Positions 1 to 6,929 of a DNA stretch of 64,000 nucleotides are shown here, piece after piece (position 1 is the first letter of the stretch; every line of letters starts with the position of its first letter). Location of the stretch: the NCBI RefSeq assembly GCF_900155545.1, contig NZ_LT732526.1:2376441-2440440 (forward strand). Reading direction: 5' to 3'. The notes below the pieces were generated by a model. The model was not told the DNA's origin, ran no database searches, and worked only from the letters and a program-made list of their open reading frames with translations. This stretch comes from Clostridium sp. Marseille-P2415 (GTDB taxonomy: Bacteria; Bacillota; Clostridia; Lachnospirales; Lachnospiraceae). Made by a program: the position numbers and the translations under genes.

Positions 1-4
1 ACTC

Positions 5-862
5 CTAATCAAATATGCTCTTCTTTCCCGTATACGCCAGATATTCCTCAATTACCGCATTCTGGATCCGCTTTAATGTCGAGGTGTCTCTGCCTCCCAC
101 CGGTTTTCCATCCACCTGCCCGGCGTAAAGGAAGAAGTTGGAAGAAGAGGTCACCAGGATTTCATCCGCGTCCATTAACTCGGAAAGGGTAAACGGCCGC
201 TCCAGAACCGGAACGCCGAGCCTGTAACAGGCGGCTATCATATGGGTCTTTGAGATGCCGCGCAGGATCAGATTGTCATTGGGATGGGAAAGAAATATAC
301 CGTTCTTTAATATAGAAATATTGCTGTGAGCGCACTCCGTCACCACATCTCCCCGGTGAAGTACGGTCTCATCCGCCCCAAGCCTTGCCGCTTCCTGGGA
401 AGCCATGACCGACGGAAGCAGATTTAAGGTCTTGATATTGCAGTGCAGGAACCGGGTATCCTCTCTGGTTATTAACTTGACCGGCACCTCCGGGTCCCGC
501 AGTTTATTGGGCCGTATCATGACCCATAGCTTTCCCATCATATCCTCACAGTAAATGTGGTTTCTGGCCGCTGCCCCTCTTGTCACCTGCCAGTAGACAA
601 AATGGGTTTCTCCCTCTACCCTGGAGAGAAGCTCTGTCAAAAGCTCTCCCAGTTTTTCTTTTTCCATGGGAATCTTAATGTCCAGAGCCCTTGCACTGGA
701 ATAAAAACGGTCCAGATGATCCTTCAGTAAGTAAACCCTGTGATTGCCTCCTACGGTTGCATCATAGACACCGTCTCCAAAAAAATGTACCCGGTCGTTA
801 AAAGGAACCGTCAGTTCCTCAGGCGTTCCGATCTTTCCGTCATAATAAGCAAGTTCTTTCAT
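5..862 (-). CDS. dat: D-amino-acid aminotransferase (class IV, PLP)
   Basis: A 285-residue class IV aminotransferase. It would transfer the amino group between D-amino acids (typically D-alanine) and 2-oxoacids in the cytoplasm. The segment NIKTLNLLPSV near residue 143 carries the expected PLP lysine. It is followed by the motifs GADETVLHRGDVVTE and SNISILKNG, which resemble D-alanine aminotransferases more than BCAT enzymes. The start follows a GGAGG site 9 bases upstream, and the gene begins 12 bases after livF, so it is probably the last visible gene of the liv operon. A branched-chain aminotransferase is the main alternative, and the transporter context would suit it. Confidence 0.8.
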   Translation of the reverse strand: MKELAYYDGKIGTPEELTVPFNDRVHFFGDGVYDATVGGNHRVYLLKDHLDRFYSSARALDIKIPMEKEKLGELLTELLSRVEGETHFVYWQVTRGAAARNHIYCEDMMGKLWVMIRPNKLRDPEVPVKLITREDTRFLHCNIKTLNLLPSVMASQEAARLGADETVLHRGDVVTECAHSNISILKNGIFLSHPNDNLILRGISKTHMIAACYRLGVPVLERPFTLSELMDADEILVTSSSNFFLYAGQVDGKPVGGRDTSTLKRIQNAVIEEYLAYTGKKSIFD

Positions 863-874
863 ACGTTTAGCCTC

Positions 875-1573
875 CTATTGTCCCAGATATGCCTTTTTTA
901 CCCTGGCATCCTTTAACAGCTCCCCTGCATCTCCCTGAATGGTGATCTTCCCCGTTTCCATGACATAGGCCCGGTTGGAAATGGATAAGGCCATTCTGGC
1001 GTTCTGTTCCACCAGAAGAATGGTGATGCCCTTTTTATTGACCTCCCTGATAATGGAAAAGATCTCCTTAACCAGCAGAGGAGAAAGGCCCATGGATGGT
1101 TCATCCATAAGGATCATTCTGGGCTTTGCCATCAGGGCCCGGCCTACGGCAAGCATTTGCTGTTCTCCCCCGGATAAGGTCCCGGCAAGCTGCCTGCGCC
1201 TCTCCTTTAACCGGGTAAACCGTTCAAACACATCGTCCATGCTGGCTTCCATGTCTTTTCCGTCGGTAAAGGCTCCCATTTCCAGATTTTCCTCTACGGT
1301 CATCTGGGGGAAAATGTGCCTGCCCTCCGGCACATGAGCCAGCTTAAGGGTGATGATCCTGCTGGGCTCTGTCTTTCTCAAATCCGTCCCGTCGAAACGA
1401 ATCTCTCCGTCATCCGCTTTTTTAAGCCCGGAAATGGTCCGGAGTATGGTGGTTTTTCCCGCTCCATTGGCTCCGATGAGGGAGACGATCTCCCCATGGT
1501 GTACCTCCATGGAAACATTGTGTATGGCTTCTATGGCGCCATAGGACACTGCCAGATTTTTGACCTCAAGCAT
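875..1573 (-). CDS. livF: Branched-chain amino-acid ABC transporter ATPase LivF
   Basis: A 232-residue ATPase subunit of a high-affinity branched-chain amino-acid importer, working with LivG under the LivHM channel. Visible motifs are Walker A GANGAGKTT, signature LSGGEQQ and Walker B ILMDEPS. The frame is open 39 codons further upstream, but that extension is arginine-rich, lies inside livG and matches no LivF. The start at 1573 (MLEVKNLAVSYG) follows a GGAGGAGG site and overlaps the livG stop by 8 bases, which is typical of translational coupling. Confidence 0.93.
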   Translation of the reverse strand: MLEVKNLAVSYGAIEAIHNVSMEVHHGEIVSLIGANGAGKTTILRTISGLKKADDGEIRFDGTDLRKTEPSRIITLKLAHVPEGRHIFPQMTVEENLEMGAFTDGKDMEASMDDVFERFTRLKERRRQLAGTLSGGEQQMLAVGRALMAKPRMILMDEPSMGLSPLLVKEIFSIIREVNKKGITILLVEQNARMALSISNRAYVMETGKITIQGDAGELLKDARVKKAYLGQ

Positions 1574-2366
1574 CCTCCTCCACCTCCTCTTTTCCCAAAT
1601 ACGCCTCGATAACCTTCTGGTCATTGGCGATCTCCTCCGGCGTCCCGGAGCAGATCGTGGTACCGAAATCGAGCACCTGGATCCGTTCACAGATTTTCAT
1701 GACCAGACTCATATCATGCTCAATGAGAAGGACCGGGATCCGGAATTCATTGCGGATGTAATTGATGATCTCAAGAAGCTCCTCTGTTTCCGTCGGGTTC
1801 ATGCCCGCTGCCGGTTCATCAAGGAGGAGAAGCTTCATATCCGTAGCCAGAGCCCTGGCGATTTCCAGACGGCGCTGCTGCCCATAGGGCAGATTACCCG
1901 CTTCGCACTCCTCTTTTCCGCTTAAATGAACGATTTCCAGCAGCTCCTTTGCCCTGGCAGTCAGAGCCGCTTCCTGCTTCCAGTAGGCAGGTGTGCGGAA
2001 AACAGCATGAACCAGGCCATAGGACAGCTTGGCGCCCATGGCGGCCTTTACGTTGTCAATGACCGACATTTTTTGAAACAGACGGATATTCTGAAAGGTC
2101 CTGGCAATTCCCGCCTCTACGATCTGATGGGTCTTTTTCCCGTTCATGCACCGGCCGTTTAAGTAAAAGGAACCTTCCGTCGGTTTGTAAACTCCGGTGA
2201 TTAAGTTGAACACCGTGGTTTTTCCGGCACCGTTAGGCCCGATCAGGCCCACCAGCTCGGATTCTCCGATCTCCATGTTAAAGCTGTCCACCGCTTTTAA
2301 GCCGCCGAAGCGGATCCCCAGATTCCGGGCTTTCAGTACCGGGACTTTTTTCTCTGCTCCTGCCAT
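1566..2366 (-). CDS. livG: Branched-chain amino-acid ABC transporter ATPase LivG
   Basis: A 266-residue ATPase of the liv importer. It has Walker A GPNGAGKTT near residue 43, the LivG-type signature YGQQRRLEIARAL and Walker B LLLLDEPAAGM. The C-terminal stretch of about 25 residues after FGTTICSG is the short LivG tail. It lies 2 bases after livM and overlaps livF by 8 bases. Partner identity is inferred from the operon; amide or urea importers use related ATPases, so the substrate is not certain. Confidence 0.93.
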   Translation of the reverse strand: MAGAEKKVPVLKARNLGIRFGGLKAVDSFNMEIGESELVGLIGPNGAGKTTVFNLITGVYKPTEGSFYLNGRCMNGKKTHQIVEAGIARTFQNIRLFQKMSVIDNVKAAMGAKLSYGLVHAVFRTPAYWKQEAALTARAKELLEIVHLSGKEECEAGNLPYGQQRRLEIARALATDMKLLLLDEPAAGMNPTETEELLEIINYIRNEFRIPVLLIEHDMSLVMKICERIQVLDFGTTICSGTPEEIANDQKVIEAYLGKEEVEEDA

Positions 2367-2368
2367 AC

Positions 2369-3394
2369 CTATGCACCTCCTTTCGCATTTTCCTGTTCTT
2401 TTACCGCATGCCTGCTGCCTTCTGTACTTCCGCTTAAGCGCTTAAAGAGGCGGGTGAAAGAAAATTCCCACTCTCCGAAAATGCCGCCGGGCTTAAAGAT
2501 CATGACCAGTACCAGGACAACGGAATAGGCTAACATCCGGTATTGGGAGAACTGGCGCATCATTTCCGGGAGCGAGGAAAGGAAGGCCGCACCGATGATG
2601 GAGCCGGTCAGGGAACCGGTTCCGCCGATGATGACCTCGGATAACAGTTCCGCGGAATACATGAAGTTAAAATTGGTCGGGATCATGGCAGTCATGTAAT
2701 GGGCATAGATTCCGCCGCCCACTCCGGCGAAAAATGCAGCTACCGTAAAGGTTAGCACCTTATAATACGTAACATTTATACCGGAAGCAGCCGCTGCGAT
2801 ATAATCTTCCCGGATGGCCTTTACCGTTCTTCCGAAGCGGCTCCGCACGTACATATACATCACCGTGACACATGCCACCATGATCCAGTAGCACCAGTAA
2901 AAGCCGGAAAGCTTCAAGATGCCGCTCATGGTCTTTCCCCCTCCTGTAATTGAAAGGTTGCAGAATAAGACTCGGATGATCTCCGCAAATGCCACGGTTA
3001 CGATGGCCAGATAATCCCCTCTTAAGCGAAGAACCGGTATGCCTACCAGAACCCCGGTGATCCCGGCCGCGATCCCGCCTGCAAGCAGGGCCACCAGAAA
3101 CAGGGCAATATCCGGGAGCCCCTTACCCGCCAGCGCACCGGATACAATGGCCGAGGCATAAGCCCCCACCGACACGAAGCCCGCATGGCCCAGGGAAAAT
3201 TCTCCCATGCACCCTACCACCAGATTTAAAGATGCTACCATTATAATTGTATAGCATGCGGTGGTACATATTCCCTTGATATACTGGGTGGAGGCCCCAA
3301 ATACCCTTGACTCAAAAAGCAGGACAAACAGGGCGAAAACAGCCAGCGCTCCAAGAAAATTAATGAAATAGGAAACCTTATACCGTTTTTCCAT
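2369..3394 (-). CDS. livM: Branched-chain amino-acid ABC permease LivM
   Basis: About 341 residues with roughly eight to ten hydrophobic segments, and the LivM signature GEFSLGHAGFVSVGAYASA near residue 75. With LivH it forms the membrane channel of the liv importer. The chosen start (MEKRYKVSYF) sits 6 bases after AGGGGG. An alternative start 10 codons upstream (3424) would overlap livH and has no good ribosome site. Confidence 0.92.
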   Translation of the reverse strand: MEKRYKVSYFINFLGALAVFALFVLLFESRVFGASTQYIKGICTTACYTIIMVASLNLVVGCMGEFSLGHAGFVSVGAYASAIVSGALAGKGLPDIALFLVALLAGGIAAGITGVLVGIPVLRLRGDYLAIVTVAFAEIIRVLFCNLSITGGGKTMSGILKLSGFYWCYWIMVACVTVMYMYVRSRFGRTVKAIREDYIAAAASGINVTYYKVLTFTVAAFFAGVGGGIYAHYMTAMIPTNFNFMYSAELLSEVIIGGTGSLTGSIIGAAFLSSLPEMMRQFSQYRMLAYSVVLVLVMIFKPGGIFGEWEFSFTRLFKRLSGSTEGSRHAVKEQENAKGGA

Positions 3395-3404
3395 GGTCCA
3401 CCCC

Positions 3405-4295
3405 CTAAACTTTCTCGCCCACATTCTTACCCAGAATGCCGGACGGCTTTACTAAAAGTATGACGATCAGGATGGCATAGGTAATGGCTTCATACCAGCC
3501 CGGAGCAAAAAGCTTTACAAAGATTTCAATGAGTCCTACCAGAATGCCGCCCAGCATGGCTCCCGGAATGATCCCGATGCCGCCCAGGACCGCTGCGATA
3601 AATGCCTTCAGCCCCATCATGGAACCCATGTCATTGGTCACACGGGGATATTTGGCGCAGTACATCAGTGCCGCCACCGCAGCCAGAGCGGAGCCGATGG
3701 CAAAAGTCACGGTGATGACCCGGTTGACATTGATGCCTGCAAGTATGGAAGCATCCCGGTCCTGTGGAACCGCCCGCATGGCTTTCCCCATCTTTGTATT
3801 TTTAATGAAAAGCTGGAGGCCCGCCATCATGACCACACCGATCCCAATGGTCAGAAGAACATTTAACGGAAGGGCCGCTCCTAACACATTGACGGATGGC
3901 AGATCAAATATTTTCTGTACGTTGTGTGGCTTTGCCCCGAACAATACCATAGCCAGATTTTCCAGGAACAGGCTCATGGCCAGAGCCGTAATGAGCGCAG
4001 ACATGGAACCGGCCTTGCGGACCGGCTTATAGGCTACAACCTCAACGATCACTCCCACCGCCGCGCATATGACAATGGCAAGTATCACGGACAGCCAGGC
4101 CGGCATCCCGGCATTCACCATAAGCGGAATGGTATAGAACAAGGTGTAGGCACCAATCATGATGAAATCCCCGTGGGCAAAATTAATCATACGGATGATG
4201 CCATAGACCATGGTATAGCCAAGTGCAATCAGGGCATAAATGGCGCCCTGGTTGAATCCATTGATCAGACTTTGGAAAAATAATGAAAATGTCAT
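3405..4295 (-). CDS. livH: Branched-chain amino-acid ABC permease LivH
   Basis: A 296-residue hydrophobic permease with the LivH hallmarks GYTMVYGIIRMINFAHGD near residue 30 and GIIPGAMLGGILVG near residue 240. It pairs with LivM. The start MTFSLFFQ at 4295 has AAAGGAAA upstream. The frame continues 22 codons further up, but that part is charged and covers the intergenic hairpin, so it is unlikely to be translated. It lies 116 bases after livJ and 10 bases before livM. Confidence 0.92.
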   Translation of the reverse strand: MTFSLFFQSLINGFNQGAIYALIALGYTMVYGIIRMINFAHGDFIMIGAYTLFYTIPLMVNAGMPAWLSVILAIVICAAVGVIVEVVAYKPVRKAGSMSALITALAMSLFLENLAMVLFGAKPHNVQKIFDLPSVNVLGAALPLNVLLTIGIGVVMMAGLQLFIKNTKMGKAMRAVPQDRDASILAGINVNRVITVTFAIGSALAAVAALMYCAKYPRVTNDMGSMMGLKAFIAAVLGGIGIIPGAMLGGILVGLIEIFVKLFAPGWYEAITYAILIVILLVKPSGILGKNVGEKV

Positions 4296-4327
4296 AGGCG
4301 GTTTCCTTTCTCTCTCAAAAGGAAAAT

Positions 4328-4361
4328 GTGCACCAAAGACGTTTCCCAGGTCTTTATGCAC
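4328..4361 (-). terminator. Hairpin between livJ and livH (partial terminator or stabiliser)
   Basis: An imperfect inverted repeat (GTGCACCAAAGAC on the plus strand against GTCTTTATGCAC) lies in the 116-base gap between the binding-protein gene and the permease gene. On the transcribed minus strand it is followed by ATTTTCCTTTT. Such hairpins commonly lower expression of the permeases relative to the binding protein. That role is inferred. Confidence 0.5.
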
Positions 4362-4411
4362 ATCTCCCTATTGTTGTTCTTAAGACCTTACCTTTTAAAT
4401 CCCTTCAAACA

Positions 4412-5656
4412 TTATTTCTTAGTTCCTTCCGGGGAAAGGGTCATAAGCCACTTCACCTTGCCGCCCTCATAAGTATTGATGGCAACTGATTTTTCCGGAT
4501 CGCCATTTTCATCAAGGGTAAAGGTTCCGCCTACGCCGGTGAAGGTCATTCCGGTCATTCCTTTTACTAAGGAAGCGGTATCGGCTGCACCGCCGTTTTT
4601 CGCTGCTTCCACGATCATATAAATGGCATCGTAGTAAAGGGCTGCACAGGCATTTAAGCTTTCTGTCCCGTATTTTTCCGTAAATTTGGTAACAAAATTG
4701 GATACGGCCGGAGCTGTATCTTCTGAGGAGTAATGGTTGGTAAAATAACAGTTATCGAATTTATCTTCAAAGCCTGCCGTGTCGGCTCCATCCCAGCCGT
4801 CGCCTCCCATGATGGCACCTTCAAAGCCTGCGTCTCTTGCCGCTCCCACGAGAAGGGGGACCGTATCTAAGAAACAGGGATAGAACAGAAAATCAGCTCC
4901 CTTTGCCACTGCCTGGGACGTCTGGGAGGAGAAATCCGTATCTTTTGTGGTGCACTCGCCTGTGTATACGATCTCGATCCCATTTGCTTCGGCGTTTTCA
5001 ATGAAGGCATCCTTTAAACCGTTGGAATAGTCATCATCTTTTGCATAAATGACGGCTGCCTTCGTCCAGCCCTTTTCTTTGGCAAACTGCGCCGCCATCT
5101 TGCCCTGATAGGGGTCAATGAAACAGTCACGGAAAATGCTGGGGCCTTTTAATGTTACATCTTTATTGGTGGCTCCTGTTGCAAGTAGAAGCATGTTGTC
5201 CTTTGATGCCTGTTCGGCAATGGGAAGGGTAACAGAAGAAAAGAAGCATCCAACAACCGCATCCGGACTTTCCTTTATAAGGCTGTTATAAGCGTTAATG
5301 GCCTGTTTGGCATCACTGGCATCATCGGCTAATTTTCCGCCGTTAACGATCTCAACCTTATATTCCGAATCACTTGCATTGATTTCTTCCGCCGCCATGG
5401 TGATGGCATTCTGCGCACCTTCTCCATAAATAGCGGAACCTCCTGTCAAAGAACAGATCACGCCGATTTTAATGGTTTTTCCATCCCCCTGAACGGCGGC
5501 TGCCCCTGCGGCCGTTGTTTCCCCGGAAGCGGCCTTTGTGTCTGCAGCAGCTGTACTGCCGCCTGCGGCGTTCTGCTGCGCAGATGACCCGCATCCGGCG
5601 AGCAGGCCGGCTGTCATAGCCACAGTAATGGCTGCAGATAATAATCTTTTTGTCAT
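4412..5656 (-). CDS. livJ: Branched-chain amino-acid ABC substrate-binding lipoprotein
   Basis: A 414-residue extracytoplasmic binding protein. It has a lipoprotein signal (hydrophobic stretch then AGLLAGCGSS, cysteine about residue 22), a Ser/Ala/Thr-rich linker to about residue 60, then the type I periplasmic-binding fold starting IKIGVICSLTGGSAIYGEG, as in LivJ/LivK. It delivers the ligand to LivHMGF and is the first gene of the operon, with GAGGAGG ahead of the start. The ligand may be Leu/Ile/Val; a related substrate such as an amide cannot be excluded. Confidence 0.9.
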   Translation of the reverse strand: MTKRLLSAAITVAMTAGLLAGCGSSAQQNAAGGSTAAADTKAASGETTAAGAAAVQGDGKTIKIGVICSLTGGSAIYGEGAQNAITMAAEEINASDSEYKVEIVNGGKLADDASDAKQAINAYNSLIKESPDAVVGCFFSSVTLPIAEQASKDNMLLLATGATNKDVTLKGPSIFRDCFIDPYQGKMAAQFAKEKGWTKAAVIYAKDDDYSNGLKDAFIENAEANGIEIVYTGECTTKDTDFSSQTSQAVAKGADFLFYPCFLDTVPLLVGAARDAGFEGAIMGGDGWDGADTAGFEDKFDNCYFTNHYSSEDTAPAVSNFVTKFTEKYGTESLNACAALYYDAIYMIVEAAKNGGAADTASLVKGMTGMTFTGVGGTFTLDENGDPEKSVAINTYEGGKVKWLMTLSPEGTKK

Positions 5657-5866
5657 ATTCGGTTCCTCCTCATGCTTTTTTTGTCATATAAAACGGTTTT
5701 TGGAAATACAAAAGGAGGCTTTCCCGCAGTTATGCAAGGGAAAACCTCCTTGTTCTCCTTAAGAGTCCGGTTTGCTTTTAAAGGACAATGGTCCGGAAAA
5801 GCAAGAGGAGCCGCAATCGCACCACCTGCGATTGAGACTCCTTTGTTCTCTCGTTTGATATGTTGG
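5657..5866 (-). promoter_or_regulatory. Structured 5' leader of the liv operon with attenuator-like hairpins
   Basis: The roughly 210-base transcribed leader holds three successive inverted repeats. The first is 5807-5841 (CAATCGCA against TGCGATTG, with outer GGAG/CTCC). The second is 5771-5804 (TTGCTTTT against AAAAGCAA, with inner GGAC/GTCC). The third is the terminator-like hairpin at 5712-5751. The bases before the first and third hairpins are similar (GAGAACAAAGGAG and GAGAACAAGGAGG). I cannot match this to T-box, lysine, glutamine or ANTAR-target consensus from memory. It may be an uncharacterised attenuator. Confidence 0.45.
5712..5751 (-). terminator. Terminator-like hairpin in the liv leader
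   Basis: On the minus strand AAGGAGG(T)TTTCCC pairs with GGGAAA(G)CCTCCTT across a 12-base loop, followed by TTTGTATTT. It lies about 55 bases before the livJ start, so it would act as a conditional terminator rather than an operon end. Confidence 0.55.
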
Positions 5867-5870
5867 GAGA

Positions 5871-5899
5871 ATTATACCATTTGTATTTTAAAAATACAA
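5871..5899 (-). promoter_or_regulatory. Promoter of the liv operon
   Basis: Minus strand: -35 TTGTAT (5894-5899), 17-base spacer, extended -10 TGGTATAAT (TATAAT at 5871-5876). The predicted start near 5864 gives the structured leader. Confidence 0.6.
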
Positions 5900-6076
5900 G
5901 TGGTTTTTTGAAATTTTAGTGGTTTTTGTATGATATGCCTTAATTTCCTTAATTTTTTTATATTTGTGGCAAATCAAATGTTTGTTTGAGGATAAAAAGC
6001 AACAAGCCTTGGATCTGAATAGTATCCACGTGTGTATCATGTCGGGTCCTCCTTTGAAAAAAGTGTGTAATGTTTG

Positions 6077-6097
6077 AAAAGTTTGTTGCAAACTTTT
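6077..6097 (-). terminator. Probable terminator of CRISPR array 1
   Basis: A perfect 9-bp inverted repeat, AAAAGTTTG and CAAACTTTT, with a 3-base loop lies 57 bases beyond the leader-distal end of array 1. The stem is weak in GC and the U-run is part of the stem, so efficiency is uncertain. Its position matches the stronger terminator that follows array 2. Confidence 0.45.
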
Positions 6098-6154
6098 TAA
6101 ACTTTCACATAATTATCTCAAAAAATATCCGAAATGTTAGAGGACAGGTAGTTT

Positions 6155-6717
6155 ACCACTTACCACGAAGCTATATAAGCTTCGACCGGTATACATTGTA
6201 AGCGTTCGCCGTGCAGCCTGTATTTCAATCCACGAAGCCACACAGACTTCGACAAATAAACGGGGTCAAATTAAGATCATCAACACAATTTCAATCCACG
6301 AAGCCACACAGACTTCGACCTATTAAGGGAGGGGACGCATATGAAGCCACAAATTTCAATCCACGAAGCCACACAGACTTCGACGAAAAGTCCGGCGGTA
6401 TCTTTCCGTCATCGTCATAATTTCAATCCACGAAGCCACACAGACTTCGACGTAAGTTTGTCCGCAACGGGGAAATAAGTTTTAAAATTTCAATCCACGA
6501 AGCCACACAGACTTCGACTCCGTTGTATCCTTCACAATGAGCCAGTTCTCTGATTTCAATCCACGAAGCCACACAGACTTCGACTGCCCGGATACCTCGT
6601 GTATTCGGGCTTTTTTGATATTTCAATCCACGAAGCCACACAGACTTCGACAGCAGGGTAATCACTCCCATAGCCACATTGACCAATTTCAATCCACGAA
6701 GCCACACAGACTTCGAC
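6155..6717 (-). CRISPR. CRISPR array 1: 9 repeats (one degenerate), 8 spacers
   Basis: Repeats of 32 nt start at 6155, 6222, 6288, 6353, 6420, 6487, 6553, 6620 and 6686; spacers are 33-35 nt. In transcript orientation (minus strand) the repeat begins GTCGAAGT, has loop CTGTGTG, closes with GCTTCG and ends GTGGATTGAAAT, giving the crRNA handle ATTGAAAT. The leader is on the right, so the left end is the oldest. The leftmost repeat (6155-6186) is degenerate in the handle (six mismatches) and carries the TATATA-loop version found in array 2, not the loop of its own array. Confidence 0.97.
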
Positions 6718-6766
6718 AGCAAAAATCTCCAATATATTTACTGGTTTTTCCATGCATTTAGTAAAC

Positions 6767-6795
6767 ATTATACAGCACAAACAAATGATAAACAA
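6767..6795 (-). promoter_or_regulatory. Leader promoter of CRISPR array 1
   Basis: Minus strand: -35 TTGTTT (6790-6795), 17-base spacer, -10 TATAAT (6767-6772). The -10 is 49 bases from the first repeat, exactly as in array 2. The leader bases next to the repeat (AGCAAA, then ATCTCCAATAT on the plus strand) are also shared with array 2. Confidence 0.75.
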
Positions 6796-6844
6796 ACAAA
6801 AATCGTTTTTTTCAAATATTAAGCTGTTTTTTAATTAAATTCGA

Positions 6845-6887
6845 GTGCGAATCCCCCAGGGAATTCATGTTCACTTAGGATTCGCAC
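6845..6887. promoter_or_regulatory. Conserved 43-nt inverted-repeat element in leader 1
   Basis: GTGCGAATCC and GGATTCGCAC form a 10-bp inverted repeat around a 23-base centre containing CCCAGGGAATTCATG. The same 43-nt element recurs at 20658-20700 with 39 of 43 identical bases. Here it begins 127 bases beyond the first repeat, between the last cas gene and the leader promoter. Possible roles are a leader recognition site for the spacer-integration machinery, a binding site, or a terminator of the cas operon. Confidence 0.7.
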
Positions 6888-6929
6888 GGAAAAATATAAT
6901 TATAAAAATTCTATCATGAATCCACTTTC

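Noticed and set aside
875-1690. Long form of livF starting at 1690
   Set aside because: The extra 39 residues are arginine-rich out-of-frame livG sequence; the start at 1573 has the ribosome site and the family N-terminus.
5657-5866. T-box riboswitch in the liv leader
   Set aside because: A stretch AGGTGGTGCG recalls the T-box GGTGGNACCGCG, but the core does not match and the stem I features are not seen.
5888-6040. 50-codon frame on the minus strand with a good AAAGGAGG site before the liv promoter
   Set aside because: The second half is AT-driven (Lys, Ile, Thr rich) and matches no family; it ends against the liv -35. The ribosome site is striking, but the peptide could not be supported.
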